This document shows, piece by piece, positions 25,781 through 34,605 of a stretch of DNA of 64,000 bases (position 1 is its first letter; the number at the start of each line of letters is the position of its first letter). A program made the translations under genes and the position numbers. Location of the stretch: positions 496,001 through 560,000 of the forward strand of contig NZ_AP021879.1 of assembly GCF_009689005.1 (NCBI RefSeq). Direction: 5' to 3'. The notes below the pieces were generated by a model. The model was not told the DNA's origin and did no database searches. It worked only from the letters and a program-made list of their open reading frames with translations. The stretch comes from Desulfosarcina ovata subsp. ovata. GTDB lineage: Bacteria > Desulfobacterota > Desulfobacteria > Desulfobacterales > Desulfosarcinaceae.

Positions 25781-26767
25781 TCAGATGCGGGTGGCCGCCG
25801 AATCGACGATCCAGCCGATCAGGTCGCGGTAGGCGATGCCCAGGTGGTTGCAGATGATCGGCAGGTCCGAATGTTCCGGATGAATGCCGGCCAAGGGATT
25901 TACCTCGATGAACTGGGGATGGCCGTCGTGGTTGCAGCGCAGATCGATGCGCCCGGCATCCCGGCAGCCCAGGGCGCGCCAGGCAGCCAGGGCCACGGAC
26001 TCGGCCGCCGCCACCACCGGGTCGTCAGACGGCCGCACCAGTCGGTAAAGAACGCGCGATTCGCACTCCTCCTTGTTGACGTAGGAATAGACTCCGGCCT
26101 CGGCCGTTTCCAGAAGATGCACCTCGATGGTACCGATCGCCCGGGCGTTTGGACCCGTACCGACGATGCCGGTGGTGAACTCGCGGCCGGGAAGATAGGG
26201 CTCGACGATCACCGGTTGCCGGAAGGTCTCGATCAGGCGCAGGCAAACCGCTTCGAGGTCGCTGCGGTTGCGCACGATGGAGTCCGGCGTGACCCCCTTG
26301 CCGGTTCCCTCGGCCACCGGTTTGACGAAATAGGGCGCTGCGAAGCCGACCGCACGGGCATCGGATGCGGTTTCGGCCACCAGAAATTCGCTGGTCGGCA
26401 CACCGGCGTCGCGGATGACGTGTTTGGTCATACCCTTATGCAGGGTCAGGCTCATCACCAGCGGGTCCGAAAAGGTGTAGGGAATCCGGTACATATCCAG
26501 AAGCGCCGGCACCTGGGCTTCCCGGCCGATCCCGTACATGCCTTCGGCGATGTTGAAGACCAGGTCCCAGCGCCGGCCGGCCACCAGGGCCTCAGCCAGT
26601 TGGCGGCCGTGGCCGATGCGTTCGGTACGGTGGCCCAGTGACTGGAGGGTCGATTCGATGGCCGCCACCGTATCGTCACGATCGAATTCGGCGGTCGCTT
26701 CTTCGGTGAAACCCTCGGCCAGATAGGCCGAGCGCAGGTCATAGGTCAGTCCGATGGTCAGGGACAT
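25781..26767 (-). CDS. D-alanine-D-alanine ligase-like ATP-grasp enzyme
   Basis: 328 residues from MSLTIGLTYDLRSAY, with GGAGATGG upstream; a start 36 bases earlier is less likely. It shows the ATP-grasp order: an N-terminal Rossmann-like part (WDLVFNIAEGMYG), then SLTLHKGMTKHVIRDAGVPT, FVKPVAEGTGKGV (ATP-lysine region), VEPYLPGREFTTGIVG, and the metal site IDLRCNHDGHPQFIEVNPLAG with Asp, Glu and Asn ligands. It joins a carboxylate to an amine at the cost of ATP. It is not a normal Ddl, because it lacks cell-wall gene neighbours. It follows a KamA-type aminomutase by 41 bp, so the substrate may be a beta-amino acid. That link is inference. Confidence 0.85.
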   Translation of the reverse strand: MSLTIGLTYDLRSAYLAEGFTEEATAEFDRDDTVAAIESTLQSLGHRTERIGHGRQLAEALVAGRRWDLVFNIAEGMYGIGREAQVPALLDMYRIPYTFSDPLVMSLTLHKGMTKHVIRDAGVPTSEFLVAETASDARAVGFAAPYFVKPVAEGTGKGVTPDSIVRNRSDLEAVCLRLIETFRQPVIVEPYLPGREFTTGIVGTGPNARAIGTIEVHLLETAEAGVYSYVNKEECESRVLYRLVRPSDDPVVAAAESVALAAWRALGCRDAGRIDLRCNHDGHPQFIEVNPLAGIHPEHSDLPIICNHLGIAYRDLIGWIVDSAATRI

Positions 26768-26808
26768 GGATACCATCTCCTCACAGGTGTAAGGGACATG
26801 CAACCCAT

Positions 26809-28110
26809 TCAGCGGTTGCAGGGTTCGGGGTAGCGGTAGTGCTTGTTCTCGTAATTTCTCAATATCAGGGCATCGTCTTCGCGGCCGACCACATAGTCGG
26901 GCATCAGCGGAATCTTGCCGCCACCGCCGGGAGCGTCGATCACATAGGTGGGCAAGGCGTACCCGCTGGTGAATCCGCGCAGGCCGCGGATGATCGAAAG
27001 GCCGGTCTCAACGGGCGTACGAAAATGGGCGGAACCGGTGATCGGATCGCACTGATACAGATAGTAGGGGCGCACGCGCATCTTGAGCAGTTTGTGCACG
27101 AGCTCGCGCATGGTCTCCAGGTTGTCGTTGACGCCTTTGAGCAGCACGGTCTGGGAACCCAGGGGGATTCCCGCATCGGCCAGCATGGCGCAGGCGCGCG
27201 AGGCCTCGGGCGTACACTCGTCCGGGTGGGTGAAGTGCAGGCTCATCCACAACGGGTGAAACTGACGCAGCATGCGCACCAGGCGCGCCGTGATACGCTG
27301 GGGCAGTACGGCCGGCACCTTGGTTCCGATGCGCACGATCTCCACATGGGGGATCTGACGCAGCCGTGAAAGTACCCAGGCGAGTTTCTCCTCACCGAGC
27401 ATCAGCGGGTCACCGCCGGAGATCAGCACATCCCTCACGGCAGGCGTCTGCTCGATGTAGGCGAAGGCACGCTCCAGCCGGTTACGGCTGGGGTGGATGG
27501 CGCCATGGCCGACCACCCGTGAGCGCGTGCAGTAACGGCAATAGGTGGAGCAGAAGTCAGACAAGAGCAAGAGCACACGGTCCGGGTAGCGATGCACCAG
27601 GCCCGGCACCGGGCTCATGGCATCCTCGCCCAGCGGATCGTCGGCTTCACCGGTGGTATGCACGGTCTCGTGTATGGTTGGAATCACCGTGCGCCGGATG
27701 GGCTGATCCGGATTGTCCGGTGAAACCAGACTCATGTAATAGGGCGTAATTCCCAGCGGCAGGGTGGTCCCGGACTGCTCAAAGGCTGCCCGCTCCACGT
27801 CAGAGAGCACGATCATCTTCTCCAACTGGTTCAGGCTGCGGATACGGTGGCTGGTCTGCCACTGCCAGTCGTTCCAGAGTTTGGTGGTGATGCCGGGAAA
27901 ATGCTTCTTGCGGAACGATCTGACTGCCGGGTTGAGAATTCCGGCGCGATGGGTGGGAAACCGGACAATGCGTCCGGCACGTTTGGGGATGGATAGGGCG
28001 GGCGTTCCCGCCAGGCAAGAGCCGGGGTCGGGAGGTTCGTCATCCCCTTCCTGGGCGGCCGCTGACGGAACGGAAATCTGCTGTTCGTTCTTTTTAATGG
28101 TGACGTGCAT
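26809..28110 (-). CDS. KamA-family radical SAM aminomutase
   Basis: 433 residues. The radical SAM cluster motif is Cys187-x3-Cys191-x2-Cys194 in CSTYCRYCTRSRVVGH. Other family marks are FAYIEQTPAVRDVLISGGDP, RIGTKVPAVLPQRI, HFTHPDEC and LYQCDPITGSAHFRT. These are typical of lysine 2,3-aminomutase relatives that use PLP and SAM to move an amino group from C2 to C3. The PLP Lys is expected in the C-terminal region (YVIDAPGGGGKIP). The length agrees with the family. Substrate (lysine, glutamate or another amino acid) cannot be decided by eye. It forms a likely operon with the ATP-grasp gene. Confidence 0.88.
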   Translation of the reverse strand: MHVTIKKNEQQISVPSAAAQEGDDEPPDPGSCLAGTPALSIPKRAGRIVRFPTHRAGILNPAVRSFRKKHFPGITTKLWNDWQWQTSHRIRSLNQLEKMIVLSDVERAAFEQSGTTLPLGITPYYMSLVSPDNPDQPIRRTVIPTIHETVHTTGEADDPLGEDAMSPVPGLVHRYPDRVLLLLSDFCSTYCRYCTRSRVVGHGAIHPSRNRLERAFAYIEQTPAVRDVLISGGDPLMLGEEKLAWVLSRLRQIPHVEIVRIGTKVPAVLPQRITARLVRMLRQFHPLWMSLHFTHPDECTPEASRACAMLADAGIPLGSQTVLLKGVNDNLETMRELVHKLLKMRVRPYYLYQCDPITGSAHFRTPVETGLSIIRGLRGFTSGYALPTYVIDAPGGGGKIPLMPDYVVGREDDALILRNYENKHYRYPEPCNR

Positions 28111-28423
28111 GGCGTCTGTTTTCCTTTATCAAGATGGTTGTCTCTGAATTGCCCCAAACCCGTATTTGGCGGGGGGCTGCTCGGATATTTTCGGTGGCCG
28201 TTTGGCGCGAATATATGTATTTTCGACATAAATGCAAGAAAAAAGAGAGGGGGACTGAAAAAAAATAATAATAATTAAATCAATATGTTAAAATGTTATT
28301 GAGAGTGGCGTCCCTTTACGGAGCATGATCAATGAGAAATTTTTGTTGGGCGACGATTGAAAAATGTTTAAAAAGTATTAAAAATCAATCCAATCCCCTA
28401 TCGCCAACTAAAAGCGAGGCAGA
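28111..28423. other. Divergent promoter region, AT-rich
   Basis: 313 bp between the kamA-like gene and the nucleotidyltransferase gene. The stretch 28250-28390 is unusually AT-rich (runs such as AAAAAAAATAATAATAATTA). Promoters for both directions should lie here. No gene was recognised. Confidence 0.45.
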
Positions 28424-29242
28424 ATGACGCAGACGGACAATGACCGTAAAGTGGCTTCCATCATCATGGCTGCCGGCCGGGGCAGCCGGATGAAAGGATA
28501 TGACGGTAACAAAACCCTCCTGCCGCTGGTTCCCGAAGCCAGCCTGTTTGAGGGACGGCAGCCCATCATCCTGCATCTTTTCGAACAGCTTCCCCAAGGC
28601 CCCAAGGCCCTGATCGTCAACCACCGCAAGGATGATGTGGTGCGCCTGACCGCAGAGACCGGTGCCGTCTATATCGATCAGCCGGTGCTCAACGGCACCG
28701 GCGGTGCCATCCTGGCGGCCGCCGGTTTCGTGGATGCCGCCCCCGCCGAGCAGGTGGTGATCACCATGGGCGACGTTCCGTTTGTCAACGGTTCGAGCTA
28801 CGCGACCCTGGTGGCGGGTTTGGCCACCAACGACCTGATGATCCTCGGTTTCTCGCCGGCCGACAAAAAACAGTACGGTGTGCTGGAGATTGCCGACGGT
28901 CAGGTCAGGAAAATCACCGAGTGGAAATACTGGCGGGAGTATCCCGCCGGACGCCAGGCGGAACTGACCGTCTGCAATTCGGGTATCTATGCGGTCCGTC
29001 GTGAGTCCCTGGCCCATTACCTGCCCATTCTGGCGTCACGTCCGCAGATCGTTCAAAAAGAGGTTGACGGGCGCCTGACCGACATCGAGGAGTTCTTTTT
29101 CACCGACCTGATCGAATATATGGTTCAGGACGGCCGGCCGGTGAGCTATCATGTGGTCGACGACGAGGTCGAGACCATGGGAATCGACGATGTGGATGCC
29201 CTGCAAAAGGCCCAGGCGATCTATTCCGCCAGGATCCGATGA
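28424..29242 (+). CDS. Nucleotidyltransferase, GlmU-N/sugar-nucleotide type
   Basis: 272 residues. The N-terminal nucleotide-binding signature IIMAAGRGSRMKGYDGNKTLLPL is followed by QPVLNGTGGAILAA and the metal-binding ITMGDVPFV. ELTVCNSGIYAVRRE and the C-terminal LTDIEEFFFTDLIEYM with VDDEVETMGIDDVDAL also match GlmU-like UTP transfer domains. No left-handed beta-helix acetyltransferase part is present. It makes an NDP-sugar, probably for cell envelope or storage. Its 3' end overlaps the convergent membrane-protein gene by 22 bp. Confidence 0.82.
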   Translation: MTQTDNDRKVASIIMAAGRGSRMKGYDGNKTLLPLVPEASLFEGRQPIILHLFEQLPQGPKALIVNHRKDDVVRLTAETGAVYIDQPVLNGTGGAILAAAGFVDAAPAEQVVITMGDVPFVNGSSYATLVAGLATNDLMILGFSPADKKQYGVLEIADGQVRKITEWKYWREYPAGRQAELTVCNSGIYAVRRESLAHYLPILASRPQIVQKEVDGRLTDIEEFFFTDLIEYMVQDGRPVSYHVVDDEVETMGIDDVDALQKAQAIYSARIR

Positions 29243-29760
29243 GCATCCCGGCAGGCCTGCTCGAAAGGATCGGCGTCCGGTTCCTGCTTCTTGCTGCGCT
29301 TGGCAGCCGGAACGATAAAGAAATAGAGGCACTGGATCAGGAAAAAAAGCCAAATGCAGATGGCCCAGACCATGGCCGATGACGGTTTGAAAAGGGCCAC
29401 CAGCCCGATTCCGCCGGCCAGGCAGATCGTTTCGGCCGCTATCGACCGCAGGGGCGTGGACCCAAAGCAGATCCCGCTGCGGATCCAGGCCAGCACGCCG
29501 ACGCTCAGAAAGAAGAACCCCGTATACACACCGGGCCAAAGGGCCGCCCCCAACAGCAGAACCATGGGGAAAAGAACGGCGGCCGGGTGCCGGCCGCCCC
29601 ACCGGGTCAGCAGCAGGGCGTAAAAGAGCAGGTCCAGCCACACGATGAGCTTAAACGCCGTGGATCCGCCAATGGGACCGGCCAGCCATCCCACGGCAGG
29701 CATGGCGGCCAGTGCGCTGATCAATCCGAATACCAGGGTGGTGCGAACCGGTGGTTTCAT
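29221..29760 (-). CDS. Membrane protein with about five to six transmembrane segments
   Basis: 179 residues with hydrophobic stretches at about 8-28 (TTLVFGLISALAAMPAVGWL), 36-52, 60-75, 80-95, 108-125 and 129-151, and a charged C-terminal tail RSKKQEPDADPFEQAC. I do not recognise a family. Its start overlaps the stop of the PspA-like gene (ATGA), so the two are translationally coupled. This suggests a membrane partner of the PspA-like protein. Confidence 0.7.
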   Translation of the reverse strand: MKPPVRTTLVFGLISALAAMPAVGWLAGPIGGSTAFKLIVWLDLLFYALLLTRWGGRHPAAVLFPMVLLLGAALWPGVYTGFFFLSVGVLAWIRSGICFGSTPLRSIAAETICLAGGIGLVALFKPSSAMVWAICIWLFFLIQCLYFFIVPAAKRSKKQEPDADPFEQACRDAHRILAE

Positions 29761-30317
29761 GGGGTGTCTCCCTTCTGCATGGCCGTTTTGCGCCGCAAGA
29801 GTTCCAGCTCAATGGCTTCATCGCTGGCCTCGGCAGGATAGACGGCAATGGGAAAATCCCGGGCCGACTGCTCGAAGCAGCCGTCTTCTGACCGTTGGCA
29901 ATAGCGGTCGGCCTTGGTTTTGAGGGCTTCGAACTGAAGCTGCTGCTGAGACAGGATTTCGTTCAGCCCGGTTTTCTCGCGGGTCAGGGTGGCCAACTGT
30001 TCGTCCAGATGTCGCACGGTGGCTTCAAGGGTGCGGCGCCGGCGGATCAGCATGCGGGCGATGTCGTCCTTGGCCTTCTCCAGGGCCAGATTCAGGTCCG
30101 GCTCGATGTTCTGGATCTCCTCGGCGTGGCAGGCCATTTGTGATTGCAGGCGCTCTTTACGCTCGGTTAGGCCGGCCAGTTGCCGGGACTTATGATCGAG
30201 GCTGGCTTCCATCTCTCTCAGGTACTGCCGGAGAAGCAGCCCCTTGTCCTCAAGCTGGTCCATGACGCCATGGACGTCGGCTTTGCAAAGCCTCAACAGG
30301 CGGGTCATGATGCTCAT
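29757..30317 (-). CDS. PspA/IM30-like coiled-coil protein
   Basis: 186 residues, almost wholly helical: MTRLLRLCKADVHGVMDQLEDK at the start, then RQYLREMEASLDHKSRQLA and long heptad-rich coils (LNLALEKAKDDIARMLIRRR, HLDEQLATLTREKTG). The start MSIMTRLLRLCKADVHGVMDQ parallels the amphipathic helix and first helices of PspA. The C-terminal part is shorter than in E. coli PspA (222 residues). Proteins of this type polymerise on stressed membranes. The gene lies 12 bp downstream of a VWA gene and overlaps a membrane-protein gene, which makes a compact envelope-stress-like operon. Confidence 0.78.
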   Translation of the reverse strand: MSIMTRLLRLCKADVHGVMDQLEDKGLLLRQYLREMEASLDHKSRQLAGLTERKERLQSQMACHAEEIQNIEPDLNLALEKAKDDIARMLIRRRRTLEATVRHLDEQLATLTREKTGLNEILSQQQLQFEALKTKADRYCQRSEDGCFEQSARDFPIAVYPAEASDEAIELELLRRKTAMQKGDTP

Positions 30318-30329
30318 GGGAAATCTCCT

Positions 30330-31754
30330 TTATTTTTTGTCTCTTCGTTTCTGATAGCTTTCGTACTGCAGGGATTTGGAGACCTGTTTCTTTTTCTCGG
30401 CAACGGCCGCCGGCGGTCCGGCGAAGGTGTCGGCAACGCTTTTGCGTAAGGCGCTTACATCGCTGTCCAGGTTTTCGGACACTTTGCCGGAGCCGACGAC
30501 ACGGTTGATGGAGGCCTGTTTGGTGGTGTAAGCTTGAATGCGCTGCTCGGCGCGGGCCTTTTTGCCATCGCGGATATCAGCGGCCACGGCTTCCTTGAGC
30601 TGGTTGAACTCCTCCTGGACCACCTGATCGGCCCAGGTCTCTTTTTTGATGCTGGCCATGACCGCTGCCTCGTCGGCCACACAGGCGATCGTGAGCGGTC
30701 GGGGCAGGGTGATCTTATGCGGCTGGCCTTCCACCGTATATTCGGTCTGGAGTCGGCCCAGGTTGATTTTCTGTTCACTGGTCGTGGGGACTTGAAAGGT
30801 GAGGAAAAGGGTCCGCTGCTGGCCGGAAAGAAGGTCGCCGGGGTGGACCACGGCCGCCCCATTTTCATGACGGATCGGGTAGCCTCCGGCACCGATCAAT
30901 TGGACACCCGGTTCCAGGGGAATGCGGATTTTGACATCGGCGGCGGCCACCTGACGGCTGGCCGACAGCTCGGCCTCGAACACCTTGGCAAAGGCCTGGG
31001 GATTCTCCAGAAAATGATAACTGCCGGCACCATGGTCGGCGATGGCCGTCATCAGCATTTCATTGAAGTCGAGGCCGACACCCACGGTGCTGATGGAAAA
31101 CCGGTTCTCCACGGCAGCCGATGCCATGCGCCCCAGTGCGGTCGGATCGGTAATTCCTTGGTTGGCCAGCCCGTCGGAGATAAGGATCACCTTGCGTTGC
31201 CGTTCAGCACCCGGTGTCTGCAGCAGGAGATGGATGCCCTGCTTCATCCCGCCGCCCAGGTTGGTTCCGCCGCCAGCCATGACGGTGTTGACCAGTGCGC
31301 GCAACTGCCGGTGGTTGGCGGCCGTGATGGGAATCAGGGGAGAGGGCGTCTGAACGCCATCGGAATAGGTCACCAGGGCCAGGCGATCGTCGGGACCGAG
31401 CCGGTCCAGCAGTTGGATCACTGCCTGGCGCGCGTCGTCGAGTTTCCGGCCATCCATGGAACCGCTGCGGTCCAGGACGATAACCAGGTCGGCGGCTGGC
31501 GCCGGCGATTGCCCCTCCTGGGCAAGGCGGTCCGCGGCAAGGCTGAGGGCCACGGTGACGCGACCATCACCCCCCTTGAGCACCTTTTCCTGAACCACTT
31601 CTCCGGAAACCGAAAGGCCGGCGCCACTGGCGGCTGTGCCTTGGGTCGGCGTTGGTGGGGTGTCGGTCTCCCTTGCCGCCATGGCGGTCAATGCCGCCGT
31701 GGTACCGATGATCAGGCCGATAATGGTCAAAAGACTTTTTTTGGTGGGGGACAT
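30330..31754 (-). CDS. Secreted or membrane-anchored VWA-domain protein
   Basis: 474 residues. It starts with a membrane segment or signal (LLTIIGLIIGTTAALTAMAA, about 8-27). The VWA domain runs about 89-270 with the MIDAS motif DRSGSM (95-100), the Thr in GGGTNLGGG and ISDGLANQG. A beta-rich region follows (KVFEAELSASRQVAAADVKI, TLFLTFQVPTTS), then a helical C-terminus. The layout matches YfbK/Ca-activated-channel-homologue-like proteins that act in protein interaction at the cell envelope. GGAGGC precedes the ATG at a usable distance. The 12-bp gap to the PspA-like gene supports a shared transcript, and the two-component system is divergent. Confidence 0.82.
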   Translation of the reverse strand: MSPTKKSLLTIIGLIIGTTAALTAMAARETDTPPTPTQGTAASGAGLSVSGEVVQEKVLKGGDGRVTVALSLAADRLAQEGQSPAPAADLVIVLDRSGSMDGRKLDDARQAVIQLLDRLGPDDRLALVTYSDGVQTPSPLIPITAANHRQLRALVNTVMAGGGTNLGGGMKQGIHLLLQTPGAERQRKVILISDGLANQGITDPTALGRMASAAVENRFSISTVGVGLDFNEMLMTAIADHGAGSYHFLENPQAFAKVFEAELSASRQVAAADVKIRIPLEPGVQLIGAGGYPIRHENGAAVVHPGDLLSGQQRTLFLTFQVPTTSEQKINLGRLQTEYTVEGQPHKITLPRPLTIACVADEAAVMASIKKETWADQVVQEEFNQLKEAVAADIRDGKKARAEQRIQAYTTKQASINRVVGSGKVSENLDSDVSALRKSVADTFAGPPAAVAEKKKQVSKSLQYESYQKRRDKK

Positions 31755-31951
31755 GCGGTGCCTCCTTTGGGATGGGGTGGTTGATTATTTTTGATCGCGA
31801 TCGGTCATGACTCGGATTGTATGGGAACCGGGAAAAAATACAATTCAAACAAATGCAAAAGGTTAGACCGCTTTTTTTGCATAACTTTTACTTTTCCGGG
31901 ACGCAGTCATGGTGTAAGACAGAACGGACTTTGCTAACAAAAGGAGCGTGC
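31755..31951. other. Divergent promoter region between the VWA operon and the two-component system
   Basis: 197 bp. The response regulator gene has AAAAGGAG just before its start. Because the two transcription units face away from each other, this is a natural place for the OmpR-type regulator to bind, but I found no clear direct repeat. Confidence 0.4.
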
Positions 31952-32650
31952 ATGGCGCAGCCAAAAGCCACGGTGTTGGTGGTGGAAGACGACCCGGCCA
32001 TTTCCCGGGGCCTATGTGATGTGCTGGTGTTCAACGGCTACGCGGCCCATGGGGTTGCCGACGGAACCGACGGATGCCGGATGGCCTTGAGCGGCGCGTA
32101 TGACCTGGTGCTCCTAGATGTGATGCTGCCCGGGATGGACGGCTTTGCCATCTGCCGCGAGGTCCGCCGGCAGCGGCCGACCCAGCCGGTGATCATTCTT
32201 ACGGCCAAGGGTTCCGAGGACGATGTGGTGACCGGCTTTGGCGCCGGCGCCGACGATTATGTGAGCAAGCCCTTTTCCTTGCGGGAACTGATGGTGCGGG
32301 TGGAGGCGGTGCTGCGGCGCAGCGGCAAGCCGGTGGGCGACGAGCAGATCCACATCGGTGGCATCCGCTTTGACGGCGCCAACCTGCAGGCGTTTGCCGG
32401 AGACCGCAGTGAACCCCTGACGCGGCGGGAGATGGACATCATCGTTTACCTGTTTCGCCACCAGGATCGCATCGTTTCCAAGGCGGAACTGCTCACCGAT
32501 GTGTGGCATTACACCGACCCGGCGGTGGAGACGCGGACCGTGGATATCCACATTCTCAAACTGAGGAAAAAGATCGTCACCCTGACCGGCGGCGCGGAAT
32601 TGATCCATACGGTCCGTGGTCAGGGCTATCGCCTGGAGGCCGATCGGTGA
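31952..32650 (+). CDS. OmpR/PhoB-family response regulator
   Basis: 232 residues from MAQPKATVLVVEDDPAIS, with AAGGAG upstream. The receiver domain has Glu12/Asp13/Asp14 and phospho-acceptor Asp56 (LVLLDVMLPG), plus LTAKGSEDDVVTG and YVSKPFS (Lys). The winged helix is at about 135-230 (PLTRREMDIIVYLFRHQD, TRTVDIHILKLRKKI, IHTVRGQGYRLE). Its stop overlaps the kinase start (GTGA), a typical two-component operon. Likely targets include the divergent VWA-PspA operon, by position only. Confidence 0.92.
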   Translation: MAQPKATVLVVEDDPAISRGLCDVLVFNGYAAHGVADGTDGCRMALSGAYDLVLLDVMLPGMDGFAICREVRRQRPTQPVIILTAKGSEDDVVTGFGAGADDYVSKPFSLRELMVRVEAVLRRSGKPVGDEQIHIGGIRFDGANLQAFAGDRSEPLTRREMDIIVYLFRHQDRIVSKAELLTDVWHYTDPAVETRTVDIHILKLRKKIVTLTGGAELIHTVRGQGYRLEADR

Positions 32651-34599
32651 AACGGCTGCGCGGGTATATGATCCTCTTTGGCGTGCTGCTCACGCTGCCC
32701 CTGGCGTTCGTGGCCTGGCGCACCTATGGCGCCCTGGATCGGGAGGCCGAGGCCCAGGTACGGTTTTTCGCCGATCGGCTTCTGGACGATATGGAGGCCG
32801 AGATGGCTGACCTGGTTCAGCAGGAAGAGCGCCGCGCTGTTGACGAGTATCGCCATACCATGATCCAAAAGGGGCGACCGGTCATCTCCCCCCTGGCCCG
32901 GCAAGCGCAACAGCCGTTTATCCTGGGCTATTTTCAGAACAACCCGGACGGTTCCTTTCAGACGCCCCTGGTTGCCGATGCGGCCCATGCGCCGGACGGG
33001 ATTGCCGACCGGGTACGGCAGCTCGAAGCCATCAACGCCATTTTCAACCAACGCAAATGGCGGGTGGCCAGCCCGCCGGCCAAAAAAGCAACAAAGACAG
33101 GCGAAAAGCCGGTTACCGTGGCCAAAAAGGAGCAGGCCGCCTTTGCCGACCGCTACCTCAATACCTCTGAGCGCAAGAAAAGCAAACGCGTGCTCGGCCA
33201 GACCAAAACCAGGGTGGAGGAGATTACTGCGGGCCAGGCCAGGCAGATGGTCCAGTCGGAGGCGGCTCCGCCGGCCCCTGCCTGGACCGACGGCTCCCCT
33301 GACGGTATTGGATCCAATCGGACCGCTTCCGATGCAGCTGCGCCACCGGCCCAACCTATCGATGGTATCGCTTCGTTCGGTGCAGCTCAGAGAATAACCC
33401 CGGGCTTGGGGCAGCAGGCCCTGTCATCCATGCCACCGAACCATGCGACAGATCGCTTCCAGGTGGAAGTGGCCCCCCTGCAGGCCGTGACCATCAATAA
33501 CGGCCGTGTGTTTGTCTTCCGGCGGGTCGGGATCGACGGCCAGATTTACCGGCAGGGATTTGTTTTGGACGTTCAACCTTTTCTGGACCACCTGCTGGCA
33601 CGCCACTACGATCCGCAGCCCATTGCCCGCTACACCCGCATCCGCTTGCGGGCGAGCGGAGTCAGCGCCGTGCGCTTGCCCGATGACAACGTGCAGGATT
33701 TTGCAGGCGGAGCTTTGCTGGCCGCAAGGGCCTTTCCGGCGCCCTTTGGTTTCATGCTTGCCGACATGCATGGCGTGCGGTTACCGGTATCGCCGGCACG
33801 GCAGACCCTGACCCTGGCGCTGATCATCGTGGGTGGGGTGATGATCGCCGGGCTGGTCAGTATTTATTACGGCACCCGGTCGGTGCTGGATCTTTCCGAG
33901 CGGCGTTCGCGTTTTGTGTCTGCGGTGACCCATGAACTCAAGACGCCGCTGACCAACATCCGCATGTACGTCGAAATGCTCGAGCAGGGGATCGCCGCCA
34001 CGCCTGAACGGGAGCAGGCGTACCTGGGGGTTCTTTCCTCGGAAAGTGCCCGGCTGTCCGGATTGATCAACAACGTTCTGGAGTTGTCAAGACTGGAGAA
34101 GAAAACCCGCCAGTTCCGGCTTATGGAGGGGGATCTGAGCGATGTCCTGACCGATGTTCAGGCCGTTATGGCCGAAAGCCTGGCCCGGGAAGGGTTCGAT
34201 CTGACGATCCACACCGAGGATCTGCCGCGGTTTGCCTATGATCGTGAAGTTCTGGTTCAGGTCCTGATCAACCTTATGGAAAACAGCATCAAATTCGGCC
34301 GTCATCTGCCCGAAAAACGGATTGCCATTATGGCCAGGTCGGTGGATGGATCGGTTGAACTGACCGTCAGCGATACCGGTCCGGGGGTTCCCCGGCGATC
34401 CCTGGGACGTGTGTTTGATGACTTCTATCGGGTGGAAAACGACCTGACCCGCACCACCGGCGGAACCGGGATCGGCCTGGCGCTGGTGAAAAAGTTCGTC
34501 CTGGCCATGGGCGGCCGGGTCCGGGCGGCCAACAACAAAGGGGCCGGCTGTTCCATAACGATCAGTCTGCCAATTGAGCGGCAGCAGCGTAACACGTAA
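32647..34599 (+). CDS. Membrane sensor histidine kinase
   Basis: 650 residues from GTG 32647, which overlaps the regulator stop. TM1 is near residues 7-24 (MILFGVLLTLPLAFVAW) and TM2 near 385-408 (LALIIVGGVMIAGLVSIYYG). Between them lies a large extracytoplasmic domain of about 350 residues with a low-complexity Lys/Ala/Pro middle. HisKA: FVSAVTHELKTPLTNI (His near 429). HATPase: NLMENSIKF, DTGPGVP and GGTGIGLALVKKF. The periplasmic part matches no named sensor domain that I know. It should phosphorylate the regulator at 31952. Confidence 0.9.
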   Translation: MKRLRGYMILFGVLLTLPLAFVAWRTYGALDREAEAQVRFFADRLLDDMEAEMADLVQQEERRAVDEYRHTMIQKGRPVISPLARQAQQPFILGYFQNNPDGSFQTPLVADAAHAPDGIADRVRQLEAINAIFNQRKWRVASPPAKKATKTGEKPVTVAKKEQAAFADRYLNTSERKKSKRVLGQTKTRVEEITAGQARQMVQSEAAPPAPAWTDGSPDGIGSNRTASDAAAPPAQPIDGIASFGAAQRITPGLGQQALSSMPPNHATDRFQVEVAPLQAVTINNGRVFVFRRVGIDGQIYRQGFVLDVQPFLDHLLARHYDPQPIARYTRIRLRASGVSAVRLPDDNVQDFAGGALLAARAFPAPFGFMLADMHGVRLPVSPARQTLTLALIIVGGVMIAGLVSIYYGTRSVLDLSERRSRFVSAVTHELKTPLTNIRMYVEMLEQGIAATPEREQAYLGVLSSESARLSGLINNVLELSRLEKKTRQFRLMEGDLSDVLTDVQAVMAESLAREGFDLTIHTEDLPRFAYDREVLVQVLINLMENSIKFGRHLPEKRIAIMARSVDGSVELTVSDTGPGVPRRSLGRVFDDFYRVENDLTRTTGGTGIGLALVKKFVLAMGGRVRAANNKGAGCSITISLPIERQQRNT

Positions 34600-34605
34600 G
34601 GTGCC

